Translations under genes and position numbers: made by a program
Notes under the pieces: generated by a model
The model's input: the letters and a program-made list of their open reading frames with translations, nothing else
The model's database searches: none
What the model was told of the DNA's origin: nothing
Assembly: GCF_016741935.1 (NCBI RefSeq)
Contig: NZ_JAERRG010000012.1
Coordinates: 186,001 to 250,000 of the forward strand
Reading direction: 5' to 3'
DNA from: Streptomyces endocoffeicus
Lineage (GTDB): Bacteria; Actinomycetota; Actinomycetes; Streptomycetales; Streptomycetaceae
Length of the DNA: 64,000 nucleotides
Part shown: one piece after another, positions 32,006-40,122 of the stretch
Position numbering within the stretch: position 1 is the stretch's first letter
Layout: every line of letters starts with the position of its first letter

Positions 32006-33106
32006 GTGCCGACAGCTTCCCTTTCGGTGCTCGACATCCCCTTCGACGAGCGCCCCGACCCCGATGAGTACATCCGCGCCGCCATGGAGTGGCACTTCGG
32101 CCCGGACACCGGCTCCCCGTTCTGGCTGCGGAAGGCGGAGACGCTGGCCTTCGATCCGCGGCGGGACGTCAAGGGCGTCGCCGATCTCGCGCTCTTCCCC
32201 AATGTCACCGGCGAGTTGCGCGAGGTGCCGGTGCGCGATCTGATCCCCCAGGGCTACGGCGCCGACGCCCGGATCGTCGGGGTCTTCGAAAGCGGCGGCA
32301 CCACCGGCGCGCCCAAGCGGATCGTGTGTCTGCGCGACTGGCTGGACCGCCTCACCCACGGGCTGAGCGCCGACCTCGACGGGCTCGGCATCCCGCGCGG
32401 GGTGGACTGGCTGGCCATCGCCCCCAGCGGCCCCCATATGGTCGGCGAGATGGTCGCGGGCACGGCAGCCCGGCACGGTGGGCTGATGTTCCGCGTCGAC
32501 ATGGATCCGCGGTGGGTGAAGAAGCTGATCTCCACCGGGAAGGCCGAGGAGACCGACGCGTATGTGAACCATCTGGTGGAGCAGGCGGCGCACGTCCTGC
32601 GCACCCAGGACATCGGGGTGCTGATGACCACCCCGCCGCTGCTGGAGCGGCTGGCCCGGCACGACGACCTCGTCGAGCTGATCGGGGAGAAGGTCAAGGG
32701 CATCATGTGGGGCGGCGCCCATATGGACGCCGACACCCGCGATCTGCTGCGCACCGAGGTCTTCCCCGGCTGTGAGCTCTACGGCACCTACGGCAACACC
32801 ATGATCCTCGGCGGTGCCACCGAGCGGCTGGGGCTCGGCCCGGACGAGCCGTGTGTCTTCGATCCGCGTACGCCGTTCGTCACCTTCTCGGTGGTGGACC
32901 CGGCGAGCGGGCGGCCGGTGCCGTACGGCGAGCGCGGCCAGGTGATGATGAACCACGTCAGCAAGTCCGCCCTGTTGCCGGGCAACCTCGAGCGCGATCT
33001 GGCGATCCGCGTCCCGCCGCCGGAGGGCGCGGTCGGGGACTCGGTGGCCGACGTGGGGCCGGTGGCGATGTTCGACGACGAGGTCGTGATCGAGGGCGTC
33101 TACTGA
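32006..33106 (+). CDS. EhpF-like adenylate-forming enzyme (phenazine/carboxylate-activating type)
   Basis: 366 aa from GTG 32006, RBS GAGGAG. The ATP-binding loop of ANL enzymes is clear: FESGGTTGAPKR (about 95-106); further on GTYGNTM aligns with the A5 region and SGRPVPYGERGQVMMNHVSKSALLPGNLERD with A7-like sequence. It ends before the usual ~110-residue C-terminal subdomain, as in EhpF from the griseoluteic acid pathway. That enzyme is thought to activate a carboxylate as an AMP ester. No phenazine core genes are here, so the natural substrate is unknown. Confidence 0.78.
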   Translation: MPTASLSVLDIPFDERPDPDEYIRAAMEWHFGPDTGSPFWLRKAETLAFDPRRDVKGVADLALFPNVTGELREVPVRDLIPQGYGADARIVGVFESGGTTGAPKRIVCLRDWLDRLTHGLSADLDGLGIPRGVDWLAIAPSGPHMVGEMVAGTAARHGGLMFRVDMDPRWVKKLISTGKAEETDAYVNHLVEQAAHVLRTQDIGVLMTTPPLLERLARHDDLVELIGEKVKGIMWGGAHMDADTRDLLRTEVFPGCELYGTYGNTMILGGATERLGLGPDEPCVFDPRTPFVTFSVVDPASGRPVPYGERGQVMMNHVSKSALLPGNLERDLAIRVPPPEGAVGDSVADVGPVAMFDDEVVIEGVY

Positions 33107-33194
33107 CCGTCTACTGACCCGCGCCTCCTGACGCCGCCACCAGGCGTTTGCCCCGTTCCGCCATGGACCCGTTCAGTCGCGACAGTCGCAGTGG

Positions 33195-33201
33195 TTACGA
33201 T
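33195..33201 (+). promoter_or_regulatory. Probable promoter for a leaderless three-gene unit
   Basis: TACGAT (33196-33201) ends 8 nt before ATG 33210 and TTCAGT lies ~17 bp upstream of it (about 33174-33179). With no Shine-Dalgarno in front of 33210, transcription and translation may start together. Confidence 0.45.
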
Positions 33202-33209
33202 CTGGCGCG

Positions 33210-33689
33210 ATGGGGATGGGCAGAGCGCAGCGCGGAGGAGAGGCCCGCATACGGAGGGGCCACATACGGAGGGACCCGGTGCGCGGCACCGTGCCCTCCG
33301 CCCTCTGCCGTGCCGTGCTGCTGCTCGCCGCGGCGATATGGGTGGCGCCCTCGTGCGTCCATCCCGCCGCCGCCCACCACGCCCTGTCGACGGGGTGCCC
33401 GCACCGCCTGGCGGAGACCGCGTCGGCCCAGCGGCACGAGGAGCCGGTCGCGTATCCGGCTCCGGGCCACCGCCCGTTCGACACCACCGGCTCCGGCGCC
33501 GGAAGCGACAACTGTGTCGCGGGCCCCCCGGGAGTGGTCCAGGCCCTGGTGCCCACGCCCGTACCCCCGCCCTCCCTCGCCGAGGTGCCGCCGCCCGACG
33601 GCCCCCGCGACCCGCACCCCGCTCGGGCGCCGCCGGACCATCCCGTCCGCGCCCTCGGCCTCCATCAGCTCCAAGTACTTCGGACCTAG
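33210..33689 (+). CDS. Small secreted His/Pro-rich protein
   Basis: 159 aa. Arg-rich N-terminus, then a signal peptide (ALCRAVLLLAAAIWVAPSCVHPAAAHHA, about 30-57). The mature part is Pro-rich with many His (HHALSTGCPHRL, RHEEPVAYPAPGH, DHPVRALGLHQL) and two Cys. Three plus-strand frames are open here; this one is chosen for its signal peptide and fit to the promoter. It precedes the DUF3105-DUF305 pair by 87 bp, so an envelope metal-binding role is possible. Confidence 0.6.
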   Translation: MGMGRAQRGGEARIRRGHIRRDPVRGTVPSALCRAVLLLAAAIWVAPSCVHPAAAHHALSTGCPHRLAETASAQRHEEPVAYPAPGHRPFDTTGSGAGSDNCVAGPPGVVQALVPTPVPPPSLAEVPPPDGPRDPHPARAPPDHPVRALGLHQLQVLRT

Positions 33690-33776
33690 GCCGACGCCGG
33701 TCACCGCGATGCACCGCTCCACCCATCCAGTGTGCGAACAGCGCGAACTGCGCGAACTGCGAGGTTGAGGACAGCC

Positions 33777-34442
33777 ATGGGCTCCAAGGGATCGAAGACG
33801 AAGGGCGCGGCCGACCGCCGCGCGAAGATAGAGGAGTTGCGCCGCGCCGAGAAGGCGCGCGAGCGCCGGTACCGGATCATCACCATCACCTCGGTCACGG
33901 TGATCGTCGCCGGACTGGCCGTCGGGGGCTACTTCCTCGTCGACGCGAGCGACAAGAAGGAGAAGAAGGAGGCCAAGGTCACCGCGTCGGTCGTGAAGAC
34001 CGGCGAGTTCAAGGGCATGAAGACCTGGAAGAACCTGGGCCGGACGCATGTCCAGGGCTCGGTGAAGTACGCGATGTCGCCGCCGGTCGGCGGAAACCAC
34101 AACCAGGTCTGGCAGAACTGCAACGGCGATGTCTACCCCAAGCCGCTGACCAAGGAGAACGCGGTGCACTCGCTGGAGCACGGCGCGGTGTGGGTGACGT
34201 ACACCGACAAGGCGTCGAAGGAGGACATCGCCGCCCTCTCGGCGCGGGTCAAGAAGACCCCGTACTCGTTGATGAGCCCCTACCAGGAGCAGGACGCGCC
34301 GATCGTCCTCAACGCCTGGGGCACTCAGCTCGACGTCGAGAAGGCGTCCGACCCGCGGGTGGCCGACTTCTTCAAGAAGTACGTCCAGGGCAAGCAGACG
34401 CCCGAGCCCGGCGCCTACTGCACCAACGGGAAGACTTCGTGA
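33777..34442 (+). CDS. DUF3105 membrane-anchored protein
   Basis: 221 aa from ATG 33777. Charged N-terminal helix (about 10-35), one transmembrane helix (about 40-62: IITITSVTVIVAGLAVGGYFLV), then the DUF3105 domain: YAMSPPVGGNHNQVWQNCNGDVYPKPLTKENAVHSLEHGAVWVTY, with a HN-x-C and an HSLEHGAVW motif that look like a metal or redox site. Overlaps the DUF305 gene by 4 bp (GTGA). Extracytoplasmic domain inferred. Confidence 0.88.
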   Translation: MGSKGSKTKGAADRRAKIEELRRAEKARERRYRIITITSVTVIVAGLAVGGYFLVDASDKKEKKEAKVTASVVKTGEFKGMKTWKNLGRTHVQGSVKYAMSPPVGGNHNQVWQNCNGDVYPKPLTKENAVHSLEHGAVWVTYTDKASKEDIAALSARVKKTPYSLMSPYQEQDAPIVLNAWGTQLDVEKASDPRVADFFKKYVQGKQTPEPGAYCTNGKTS

Positions 34443-35149
34443 GCGACGGGACCGCCGTCGGCCGCGCCTCCCGCCAGCCGCTGGTGGCGGGGGTCGCCGC
34501 CGCCCTCGCCCTGCTGACGCTGGTGGCGGTGGCGGTGCTGTGGCTGACGAGCGACCGCTCGGAGGGCTCGACCGACACGGGGACGCCGAAGGACACCTCG
34601 GCCGAGGCCGGTTTCGCCCGCGACATGTCCGTCCACCATCAGCAGGCGGTGGAGATGTCGTTCATCGTGCGCGACCGCACCGGCGACGACGAGGTGCGGC
34701 GGCTGGCGTTCGACATCGCGAGCACCCAGGCCACCCAGGCCGGAATGCTGCAGGGCTGGCTGGACATGTGGGGGCTGGACAAGACGTCCGAGGACCCGCC
34801 GATGACGTGGATGAAGCACATGTCGTCGGACGGCATGGAGGGCATGGACCACGGCTCGATGAAGGGCATGGGCTCCACGTACAAGCCGCACGACGGCTCG
34901 CTCATGCCGGGCATGGCCACCAACAGCCAGCTCGACGAGTTGCGCAAGGCCAAGGGCAAGGCGGCCGAGGTGCTCTACCTGAAGCTGATGACCGCCCATC
35001 ACAAGGGCGGCGTCGAGATGGCGAAGGGCGCGGTCGAACTGGTCAAGGACTCGACCGAGAAGCACCTGGCCCGGACGATGGTCCAGGGCCAGCAGTCGGA
35101 GATCCAGCTGATGGCCGACATGCTCAAGGCACGCGGCGCGTCCTCCTGA
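34439..35149 (+). CDS. DUF305 ferritin-like Met/His-rich envelope protein
   Basis: 236 aa from GTG 34439. N-terminal transmembrane anchor (about 15-38), then two DUF305 repeats with the H-H-x2-A motifs: RDMSVHHQQAVEMSF and MTAHHKGGVEMA. Between them is a Met/His-rich loop (MTWMKHMSSDGMEGMDHGSMKGMG) that looks suited to Cu(I). DUF305 proteins are often found with copper-handling genes. Translationally coupled to the DUF3105 gene. Confidence 0.9.
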   Translation: MSDGTAVGRASRQPLVAGVAAALALLTLVAVAVLWLTSDRSEGSTDTGTPKDTSAEAGFARDMSVHHQQAVEMSFIVRDRTGDDEVRRLAFDIASTQATQAGMLQGWLDMWGLDKTSEDPPMTWMKHMSSDGMEGMDHGSMKGMGSTYKPHDGSLMPGMATNSQLDELRKAKGKAAEVLYLKLMTAHHKGGVEMAKGAVELVKDSTEKHLARTMVQGQQSEIQLMADMLKARGASS

Positions 35150-35158
35150 CGCCCCGCC

Positions 35159-35187
35159 GATGGCGCCCCTGTGGTGGGGGCGCCATC
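35159..35187. terminator. Bidirectional terminator between DUF305 and TetR genes
   Basis: Perfect 11-bp stem (35159-35169 with 35177-35187; GATGGCGCCCC arm) and a 7-nt loop, placed exactly between convergent genes; its 3' arm overlaps the tetR stop codon. Confidence 0.8.
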
Positions 35188-35797
35188 ACCCCTTCCGCAC
35201 GAACACCCCGGACCGGGCCGCCTGATACGTCACCTCGACGGTGGTGTGCACCAGCCGCTCGTCGATGGACCCGCGCAGGATGAGCACCCGGTAGTACAGG
35301 GGCGCCCCCAGTGAGGCGATGACCTCCCGCCCGTCGGTCTCCTCGGGGATGTCCCCCCGCTCGACCGCGTTCCGCACGATCACGGTCACCTCCTCGGTCC
35401 GCCGCACGAACGCGTTACGGAGGATCTTCTCGACCTCGGTGTCATGCGCGGCGGCCGCGATCAGCCCCTGCATGACATTGCGGTTGCGCAGCGCGTTGTT
35501 GAAGTCCGCGATGGCCTGGGTGAGTTCCATCAGATCCCGCCGGAAGTCACCGGTGTCCGGAGTGGGCAGCGTCGAACTGCGCTCGGCCAGCAGATCGACG
35601 ACCACCCCCTCCACCGTGCGCCAGCGCCGCCGGATGGTCGACACATGCACCCCCGACCGCCGCGCGAGCCGATCGAGGGTGAGCGCGGCGAACGAGTCGC
35701 GGTCGAGCTCCTCGTACGCGGCCGCCAACACGGCGGCCCGAGTCCGGGCCGTACGCCCCCCGGGGCGAGCCGACCCATGCGGTGGTCGCTCTGTCAT
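35186..35797 (-). CDS. TetR-family transcriptional regulator
   Basis: 203 aa. N-terminal HTH (about 18-65): RAAVLAAAYEELDRDSFAALTLDRLARRSGVHVSTIRRRW, a somewhat degenerate TetR motif with IRRRW at the recognition-helix end. The C-terminal domain is helical (TetR_C type). Targets unknown: it is divergent from nothing near and followed by the convergent DUF305 operon, so it may act in trans. Confidence 0.88.
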   Translation of the reverse strand: MTERPPHGSARPGGRTARTRAAVLAAAYEELDRDSFAALTLDRLARRSGVHVSTIRRRWRTVEGVVVDLLAERSSTLPTPDTGDFRRDLMELTQAIADFNNALRNRNVMQGLIAAAAHDTEVEKILRNAFVRRTEEVTVIVRNAVERGDIPEETDGREVIASLGAPLYYRVLILRGSIDERLVHTTVEVTYQAARSGVFVRKG

Positions 35798-35967
35798 GAC
35801 GCGCCGACTTTACGGCCCCTCCACCCTCGTGAGCACCAGATCTTCACGACATCCGGGCGCCGAACGCCGGGTAACCCATTGCACGGCGTACACGCCCCTC
35901 GCTAGTGTGACACCCGTTACTTAATGCTCGCGACAGCGCATTAGGCCAACATGGCGCAGAGTTTGCC

Positions 35968-35997
35968 GGACCTTCCTCACGAGGGGAAGGAAGGTCC
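35968..35997 (-). terminator. Terminator of the tripeptidyl aminopeptidase gene
   Basis: Perfect 9-bp inverted repeat GGACCTTCC (35968-35976) / GGAAGGTCC (35989-35997), 12-nt loop, 13 bp beyond the stop codon at 36010 on the minus strand. Confidence 0.7.
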
Positions 35998-36009
35998 AGC
36001 ACGCTCCCT

Positions 36010-37515
36010 TCATCCCGCCGCGCAGGCGAGGTCCCGCGGCGGGCGCTGGCCGGTGGTCAGGAATGACGTCACCGCGTCGTTCGCGCAAGTGTTGCGGCCG
36101 AACGGATAGGCACCGTGTCCGCCCTGGTCGGCCGTCACCATCGTGGCCCGCTTTCCGAACGCCTGCCGCAGCTTCCGGGCTTCGGCCAGCGGTGTCCCCG
36201 GGTCGCGCTCGTTCTGCACCATGAGCACGTTCGACGGGCCCCGGTCACCGATGTGTACCGGCGGCTCGACCCGCTTGTCCGGCCAGAACGCGCACGGTCC
36301 GATGCCGGCCGTGGACCCGCCCAGCATCGGGTACCTCAGCCGGTCGACCGCGACGTTCCGCTGATACTCCCGGACCGTCGACGGCCAGCGCGAATCACCG
36401 CATACCACGTAAAGGTAGCTGGCCATGGAGTTTTCCGGGTGCTTCGGCGGCTTGGACGGCAGTGGCCTGCCCTTGTCGAGCGCCTGCCAGTTCCCGGCCA
36501 GCGAGGGGATGGTCGCATCGCTGTAGAGGAGATCGAGCGTCATCCCGCGGAACGCCGTCCCGTCGATGCCGTCGACCGGTTTCGTCTCCAACCGCTTCGC
36601 GAGCTCGAAGAACTTCGCGGTCACCTGCTGTGGTGTGGTGCCCAGACCGTACTTGGGGTGCGCGGCCGCGAACGCCGCGAAGTCCGGGAACCGGTCCTCC
36701 AGTCCACGGGCCAACGACCGCTTGGCCGTGACGTCATAGCCGCCGGGGCCGAGGTTGCTGTCGAGCACGATCCGGTCGCTGCGCTCCGGGAACAGCGTCG
36801 TGTACACCGCGCCGAGGGAGGTGCCGTAGGACCCACCGAGGTACGAGAGGGTCGGCCGGCCCAGCGCCGCCCGGATCCGGTCCATGTCGCGCGCGGTGTT
36901 CGCGGTGGTGGTGTGCGGCAGCATCGACGCCGTCCGCGAGGTGGCGCACTGCTTGGCGATGGTCCGGGCGTTCCCCGCCTCCCGCGCGACATCGGCCGCG
37001 GTGTGCGCGTACGGCGGGAAGTTGCCGCGTTTCTGCTGTTCCGGCGTCAGGTCGCAGGTCACCGGCGTGCTGCGGCCGACGCCGCGGGGGTCGAAGCCGA
37101 TCACGTCGTAGGAGTCCAGCACCTTCCGCGGCAGCCCTGAGGCGGCGAGAAGGGCCGGGTAGTCGAGTCCCGTGACGCCGGGGCCGCCTGGATTGGTCAG
37201 CAGCACACCGCGGCGCTTCGAGGGTTCCTTGCTCGCCAGCCGGGAGATCGCGATCTCGATCTGCCGGCCGTCGGGATCGCGGTAGTCCAGCGGGACGTCG
37301 AGCTTCGAGCACTCGAGACGGGGTGCGGCGGCCTTGTCCGGGCACGGGCCCCACCGCACGGTGTCCGGGGTCGCCGCCTTGTCCGGCGCCGCCTTGTCCG
37401 GCGTCGCCTTGTCCGGCGTCGCCTTGTCCGGCGTCGCCACCGCCGACACTCCCGGAATCGCGATCGCCGCCACCGCCGCGGCGGCGAGGGCGAGGGGCAG
37501 GGCTTTTTTGCGCAT
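36010..37515 (-). CDS. Secreted alpha/beta-hydrolase, tripeptidyl aminopeptidase type
   Basis: 501 aa. Signal peptide (MRKKALPLALAAAAVAAIAIPGVSA) followed by a Pro/Asp/Lys/Ala repeat (ATPDKATPDKATPDKA) from four 15-bp units. The mature enzyme begins VRWGPCPDKAAAPRLECSKLDVPLDYRDPDGRQIEIAISRL. Oxyanion loop LLTNPGGPGVTG, nucleophile elbow GGSYGTSLGA, Asp in NERDPGTPL and His in DQGGHGAY give the triad; the C-terminal abhydrolase_4 domain is present. Typical of Streptomyces exported Tap/SlpD/SlpE exopeptidases that cut tripeptides from proteins. Confidence 0.92.
   Translation of the reverse strand: MRKKALPLALAAAAVAAIAIPGVSAVATPDKATPDKATPDKAAPDKAATPDTVRWGPCPDKAAAPRLECSKLDVPLDYRDPDGRQIEIAISRLASKEPSKRRGVLLTNPGGPGVTGLDYPALLAASGLPRKVLDSYDVIGFDPRGVGRSTPVTCDLTPEQQKRGNFPPYAHTAADVAREAGNARTIAKQCATSRTASMLPHTTTANTARDMDRIRAALGRPTLSYLGGSYGTSLGAVYTTLFPERSDRIVLDSNLGPGGYDVTAKRSLARGLEDRFPDFAAFAAAHPKYGLGTTPQQVTAKFFELAKRLETKPVDGIDGTAFRGMTLDLLYSDATIPSLAGNWQALDKGRPLPSKPPKHPENSMASYLYVVCGDSRWPSTVREYQRNVAVDRLRYPMLGGSTAGIGPCAFWPDKRVEPPVHIGDRGPSNVLMVQNERDPGTPLAEARKLRQAFGKRATMVTADQGGHGAYPFGRNTCANDAVTSFLTTGQRPPRDLACAAG
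37376..37435 (-). repeat. Four 15-bp tandem repeats in the pro-region of the aminopeptidase
   Basis: GCCTTGTCCGGCGTC and one variant, four units in frame, encoding PDKAT just after the signal peptide where a cleavable or unstructured pro-segment is expected. Confidence 0.92.
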
Positions 37516-37842
37516 CTGATGTCCTCATGGCGTCAGGCCGGCTCTCGGCCGCGGATTCCCCCGGGATGACCGGCCCGCTCGGTGTCCGGTGGCCAGGGCG
37601 TGTCCCGTTGTCCGGGCATGTGAACGAGTCTGTCCGCGCGCCGCGGCCGGTACATCAGCCCGGCGGCTCGAACCGTCTTCGACCGAGGACGAGGCGGGGA
37701 TGCGACTCTGCTCCAGGGCTCATCAGCCCTCGGTCTGGCTCACCGGCCGCACGGAGTAGCGACATCGAACGACCGATGTGTCGTCACCGACGACAGCGCG
37801 GGTCCCCCGGCGGTACGGCGACCACCGGGGGACGGCGGGCAG
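37516..37842. other. Intergenic region upstream of the aminopeptidase gene
   Basis: 327 bp without a convincing gene. It holds the conservon terminator at its right end (37802-37833) and the aminopeptidase promoter at its left end. The short open frames crossing it have no ribosome site or recognisable product. Confidence 0.5.
37802..37833 (-). terminator. Terminator of the conservon-P450 operon
   Basis: GTCCCCCGG (37802-37810) pairs perfectly with CCGGGGGAC (37825-37833); an inner GGT/ACC extends the stem across one mismatch. 9 bp downstream of the P450 stop. Confidence 0.75.
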
Positions 37843-39141
37843 TCAGTGCAGGTGGGCCGGGGTGAATTCGACGGGGAGGGCGGCCACGCCGCGCATCATC
37901 AGGGTGACGCGCCATGCGAGGTCGTCCGCGGGGACGGAGAGGGTGACGTCCGGGAGGCGGTCGAGGAGGACCTCGATGGCGGCGGTGGCGATGACCTCGG
38001 CGATTTCACGGGCGGCCGGGGGGCAGCCGTGTTTGCCGTGGCTGAAGGCCATATGGGCCTGGTTGCCGCCGGCGCCGGAGTGGAAGTCCGGGCGGACGTC
38101 GGGGTCGGCGTTGGCCGCGGCGAGGCCGAGCATCAGGCAGTCGCCCTTACGGATGCGGCGGCCGCCGAGCATGGTGTCCTCGGCGGCCCAGCGGCCGATC
38201 CAGAACGGGACCGGGGTGTCCTCCCACAGCACCTCGTTGAGCGCCTGGCCGACGCTGCGGCGGCCGCCGGAGAGGGTGATGGCGAACCGTTCGTCCGTCA
38301 GCATCAGCCGGAGGGCGTTGCCGATCAGGTCGCTGGTGGGCTGCTGAACGGCGTAGATGGAGCCGAGCAGATCGTTGATGATCTCGTCGTCGGTGAGCCC
38401 GGCGGAGTGGGACACCAGCCGGGCGGCCACGTTGACCTGGTCGGGGTTCTCCCGGACGCGCTTGATCAGCGCCTCCATCCGGGTCTGCATCTTCTGCAGC
38501 GCGATGGGGGCGTCGTTCCCGGTGAGGTGGAGCGAATCGTCCTGGATGGCGGCGGCTTCGGTGTCGTCCAGGCCGTAGAGCCGGGTCACCACCCGCAGCG
38601 GGATCTGGCTGGCGTACTCGGCCACCAGATCGGCCCGGCCGCTGCCCGCGAAGGTGTCGATCAGCTGGTCGGCGACGCGCTCGCACTGTGCGCGCAGTTC
38701 GAACTGGTCCACCGACGCGAGACCGTCGCAGATGGCATCGGACCGCCGCTGGTGGTCGGCGCCCTCGCTGAAGAGCATGGTCGGGCGGTAGCCGACGAAG
38801 GTCGTCAACTCCCAGTCGGGCGGCACCAGATGCCAGGAGTGCCAGCGGCGGGAGTCCCGGGCGAACCGATTGTGATCGGTGGTGACCCGGACCACTTCGC
38901 GGTAGCCGAGCACCGTCCAGACGGGGATCTTGCCGTCCAGCAGGACGGGCACGACCGGGCCGTGGTCCCGGAGCAGTTCGCGGTAGAGCGCCATCGGATC
39001 TTCCCGGAACCGCTGGTAGTCCAGCGGCACCGACCCGGGGGGCACCACCCCGTCGGGCGGCGCGGGGGCCGATGGGAAGACGGGCTCGGGCTGGGCGCCG
39101 GGCGGGGCATCCAGCGGGGACGTGGGGTCAGGGGTGGTCAC
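37843..39141 (-). CDS. Conservon-associated cytochrome P450 lacking the ExxR motif (CYP157-like)
   Basis: 432 aa from GTG 39141 (GTGA overlap with cvnD). The heme loop is FSHGKHGCPPA with C373 as thiolate ligand. The K-helix, normally ExxR, reads NEVLW (E303-W306): the Arg is replaced by Trp, as described for the CYP157 family. The I-helix AGxxT region is also altered (YAVQQPTSDL). The N-terminus is Pro-rich with no membrane anchor. No ferredoxin or reductase gene adjoins. In Streptomyces such P450s end cvn operons and may work with the small G-protein rather than as standard monooxygenases. Confidence 0.88.
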   Translation of the reverse strand: MTTPDPTSPLDAPPGAQPEPVFPSAPAPPDGVVPPGSVPLDYQRFREDPMALYRELLRDHGPVVPVLLDGKIPVWTVLGYREVVRVTTDHNRFARDSRRWHSWHLVPPDWELTTFVGYRPTMLFSEGADHQRRSDAICDGLASVDQFELRAQCERVADQLIDTFAGSGRADLVAEYASQIPLRVVTRLYGLDDTEAAAIQDDSLHLTGNDAPIALQKMQTRMEALIKRVRENPDQVNVAARLVSHSAGLTDDEIINDLLGSIYAVQQPTSDLIGNALRLMLTDERFAITLSGGRRSVGQALNEVLWEDTPVPFWIGRWAAEDTMLGGRRIRKGDCLMLGLAAANADPDVRPDFHSGAGGNQAHMAFSHGKHGCPPAAREIAEVIATAAIEVLLDRLPDVTLSVPADDLAWRVTLMMRGVAALPVEFTPAHLH

Positions 39142-39755
39142 GCGGTGGTCTCCCCGGCGGAGCCGTTGGTGGACAGGGAGTAGAGGTAGCGGGCGAGCGC
39201 GACCAGTACGGCCTTGCTGGAGTCGCGCTTGCGGGCGTCGCATTCGATCATCGGCACCTCGGGCGGGAGGTCGAGGGCCTCCCGCACCTCCTCCAGCGTG
39301 TGCTGCGGTTCGGTGAAGTTGTTGCGGGCCACGATGAACGGGGTGCCGTGGTGCTCCAGCCGGTCCAGCGCGTACCAGGAGTCGGAGAGCCGGTTGGTGT
39401 CCACCAGGACGACCGCGCCCAGCGTCCCGGAGAACAGCCGGTCCCACAGGAACCAGAACCGCTCCTGGCCCGGGGCGCCGAACAGATAGAGCACCATCTG
39501 CTCGTCCAGGCTGATCCGGCCGAAGTCGAAGGCCACCGTGGTGGTGGTCTTGTTGCGCACGAACGAGGCGTCGTCGATGCCTACGCCCGCCTGCGTCATC
39601 GTCTCCTCGGTGCTGAGCGGGCGGATCTCGCTGACGGACTGCACCATCGTCGTCTTGCCGACGCCGAACCCGCCGACGATCACGATCTTCAGACCGTCGC
39701 TCGCGCTCTCCCGCAGCGGGGCGTGCGCGGCGCCGCCGGGGAGCGCGGTGCTCAC
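39138..39755 (-). CDS. cvnD: Conservon small Ras-like GTPase
   Basis: 205 aa from GTG 39755 (a TTG at 39782 in frame is less likely). P-loop GGFGVGKTT, switch region TQAGVGIDDASF, G3-like LYLFGAPGQERFWFLWDRLFSG, and VDTNRLSDSWYALDRLE. The NKxD motif is replaced by ARNNF. CvnD resembles MglA-type GTPases and cycles with the CvnA/B/C proteins at the membrane. The stop overlaps the P450 start. Confidence 0.92.
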   Translation of the reverse strand: MSTALPGGAAHAPLRESASDGLKIVIVGGFGVGKTTMVQSVSEIRPLSTEETMTQAGVGIDDASFVRNKTTTTVAFDFGRISLDEQMVLYLFGAPGQERFWFLWDRLFSGTLGAVVLVDTNRLSDSWYALDRLEHHGTPFIVARNNFTEPQHTLEEVREALDLPPEVPMIECDARKRDSSKAVLVALARYLYSLSTNGSAGETTA

Positions 39756-39762
39756 GGTGGTC

Positions 39763-40122
39763 TCAGAGATTCTGGAGTGCAACGAGCACCTTCTTCAGGG
39801 TTTCGGGCCCGGGCAGCCGGCCGCCGGGGCGGGCCGCATGCGGATGACGCGCGGTGATCCGGCCGGTGTCCAGCAGATCGCACAGCAGGATCTTGACCAC
39901 GCTGACGGGCAGTTCCAGATATGAGGAGATCTCCACGACCGACAGGGGGCGGCGGCACATCCGCAGGATCTTGACGTGCTCGGACTGCATCCCGGGGGTG
40001 GGATCGCTTTCGCTGACGATCAGCGTGACCATGTCGAAGCGGCTCTCGTCCGCCCGACTGCGGCCGCCGGTGACGGTGTACAGCCGGTCCGGCCCCTCCT
40101 TGTCCAGCGGCCCTCGGATCAT
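39763..40122 (-). CDS. cvnC: Conservon DUF742 protein
   Basis: 119 aa. DUF742 winged-helix-like fold: GPDRLYTVTGGRSRADESRFDMVTLIV, then MCRRPLSVVEISSYLELPVSVVKILLCDLLDTGRI and the C-terminal LLEKVL-like LKKVLVALQNL. In conservons it bridges the kinase-like and GTPase parts. ATGA overlap with cvnB. Confidence 0.93.
   Translation of the reverse strand: MIRGPLDKEGPDRLYTVTGGRSRADESRFDMVTLIVSESDPTPGMQSEHVKILRMCRRPLSVVEISSYLELPVSVVKILLCDLLDTGRITARHPHAARPGGRLPGPETLKKVLVALQNL

Noticed and set aside
33191..34438. Extension of the DUF305 frame upstream to 33191
   Set aside because: The upstream portion is antigenic-looking Arg/Pro-rich shadow of the DUF3105 gene; GTG 34439 with a 4-bp overlap gives the natural start.
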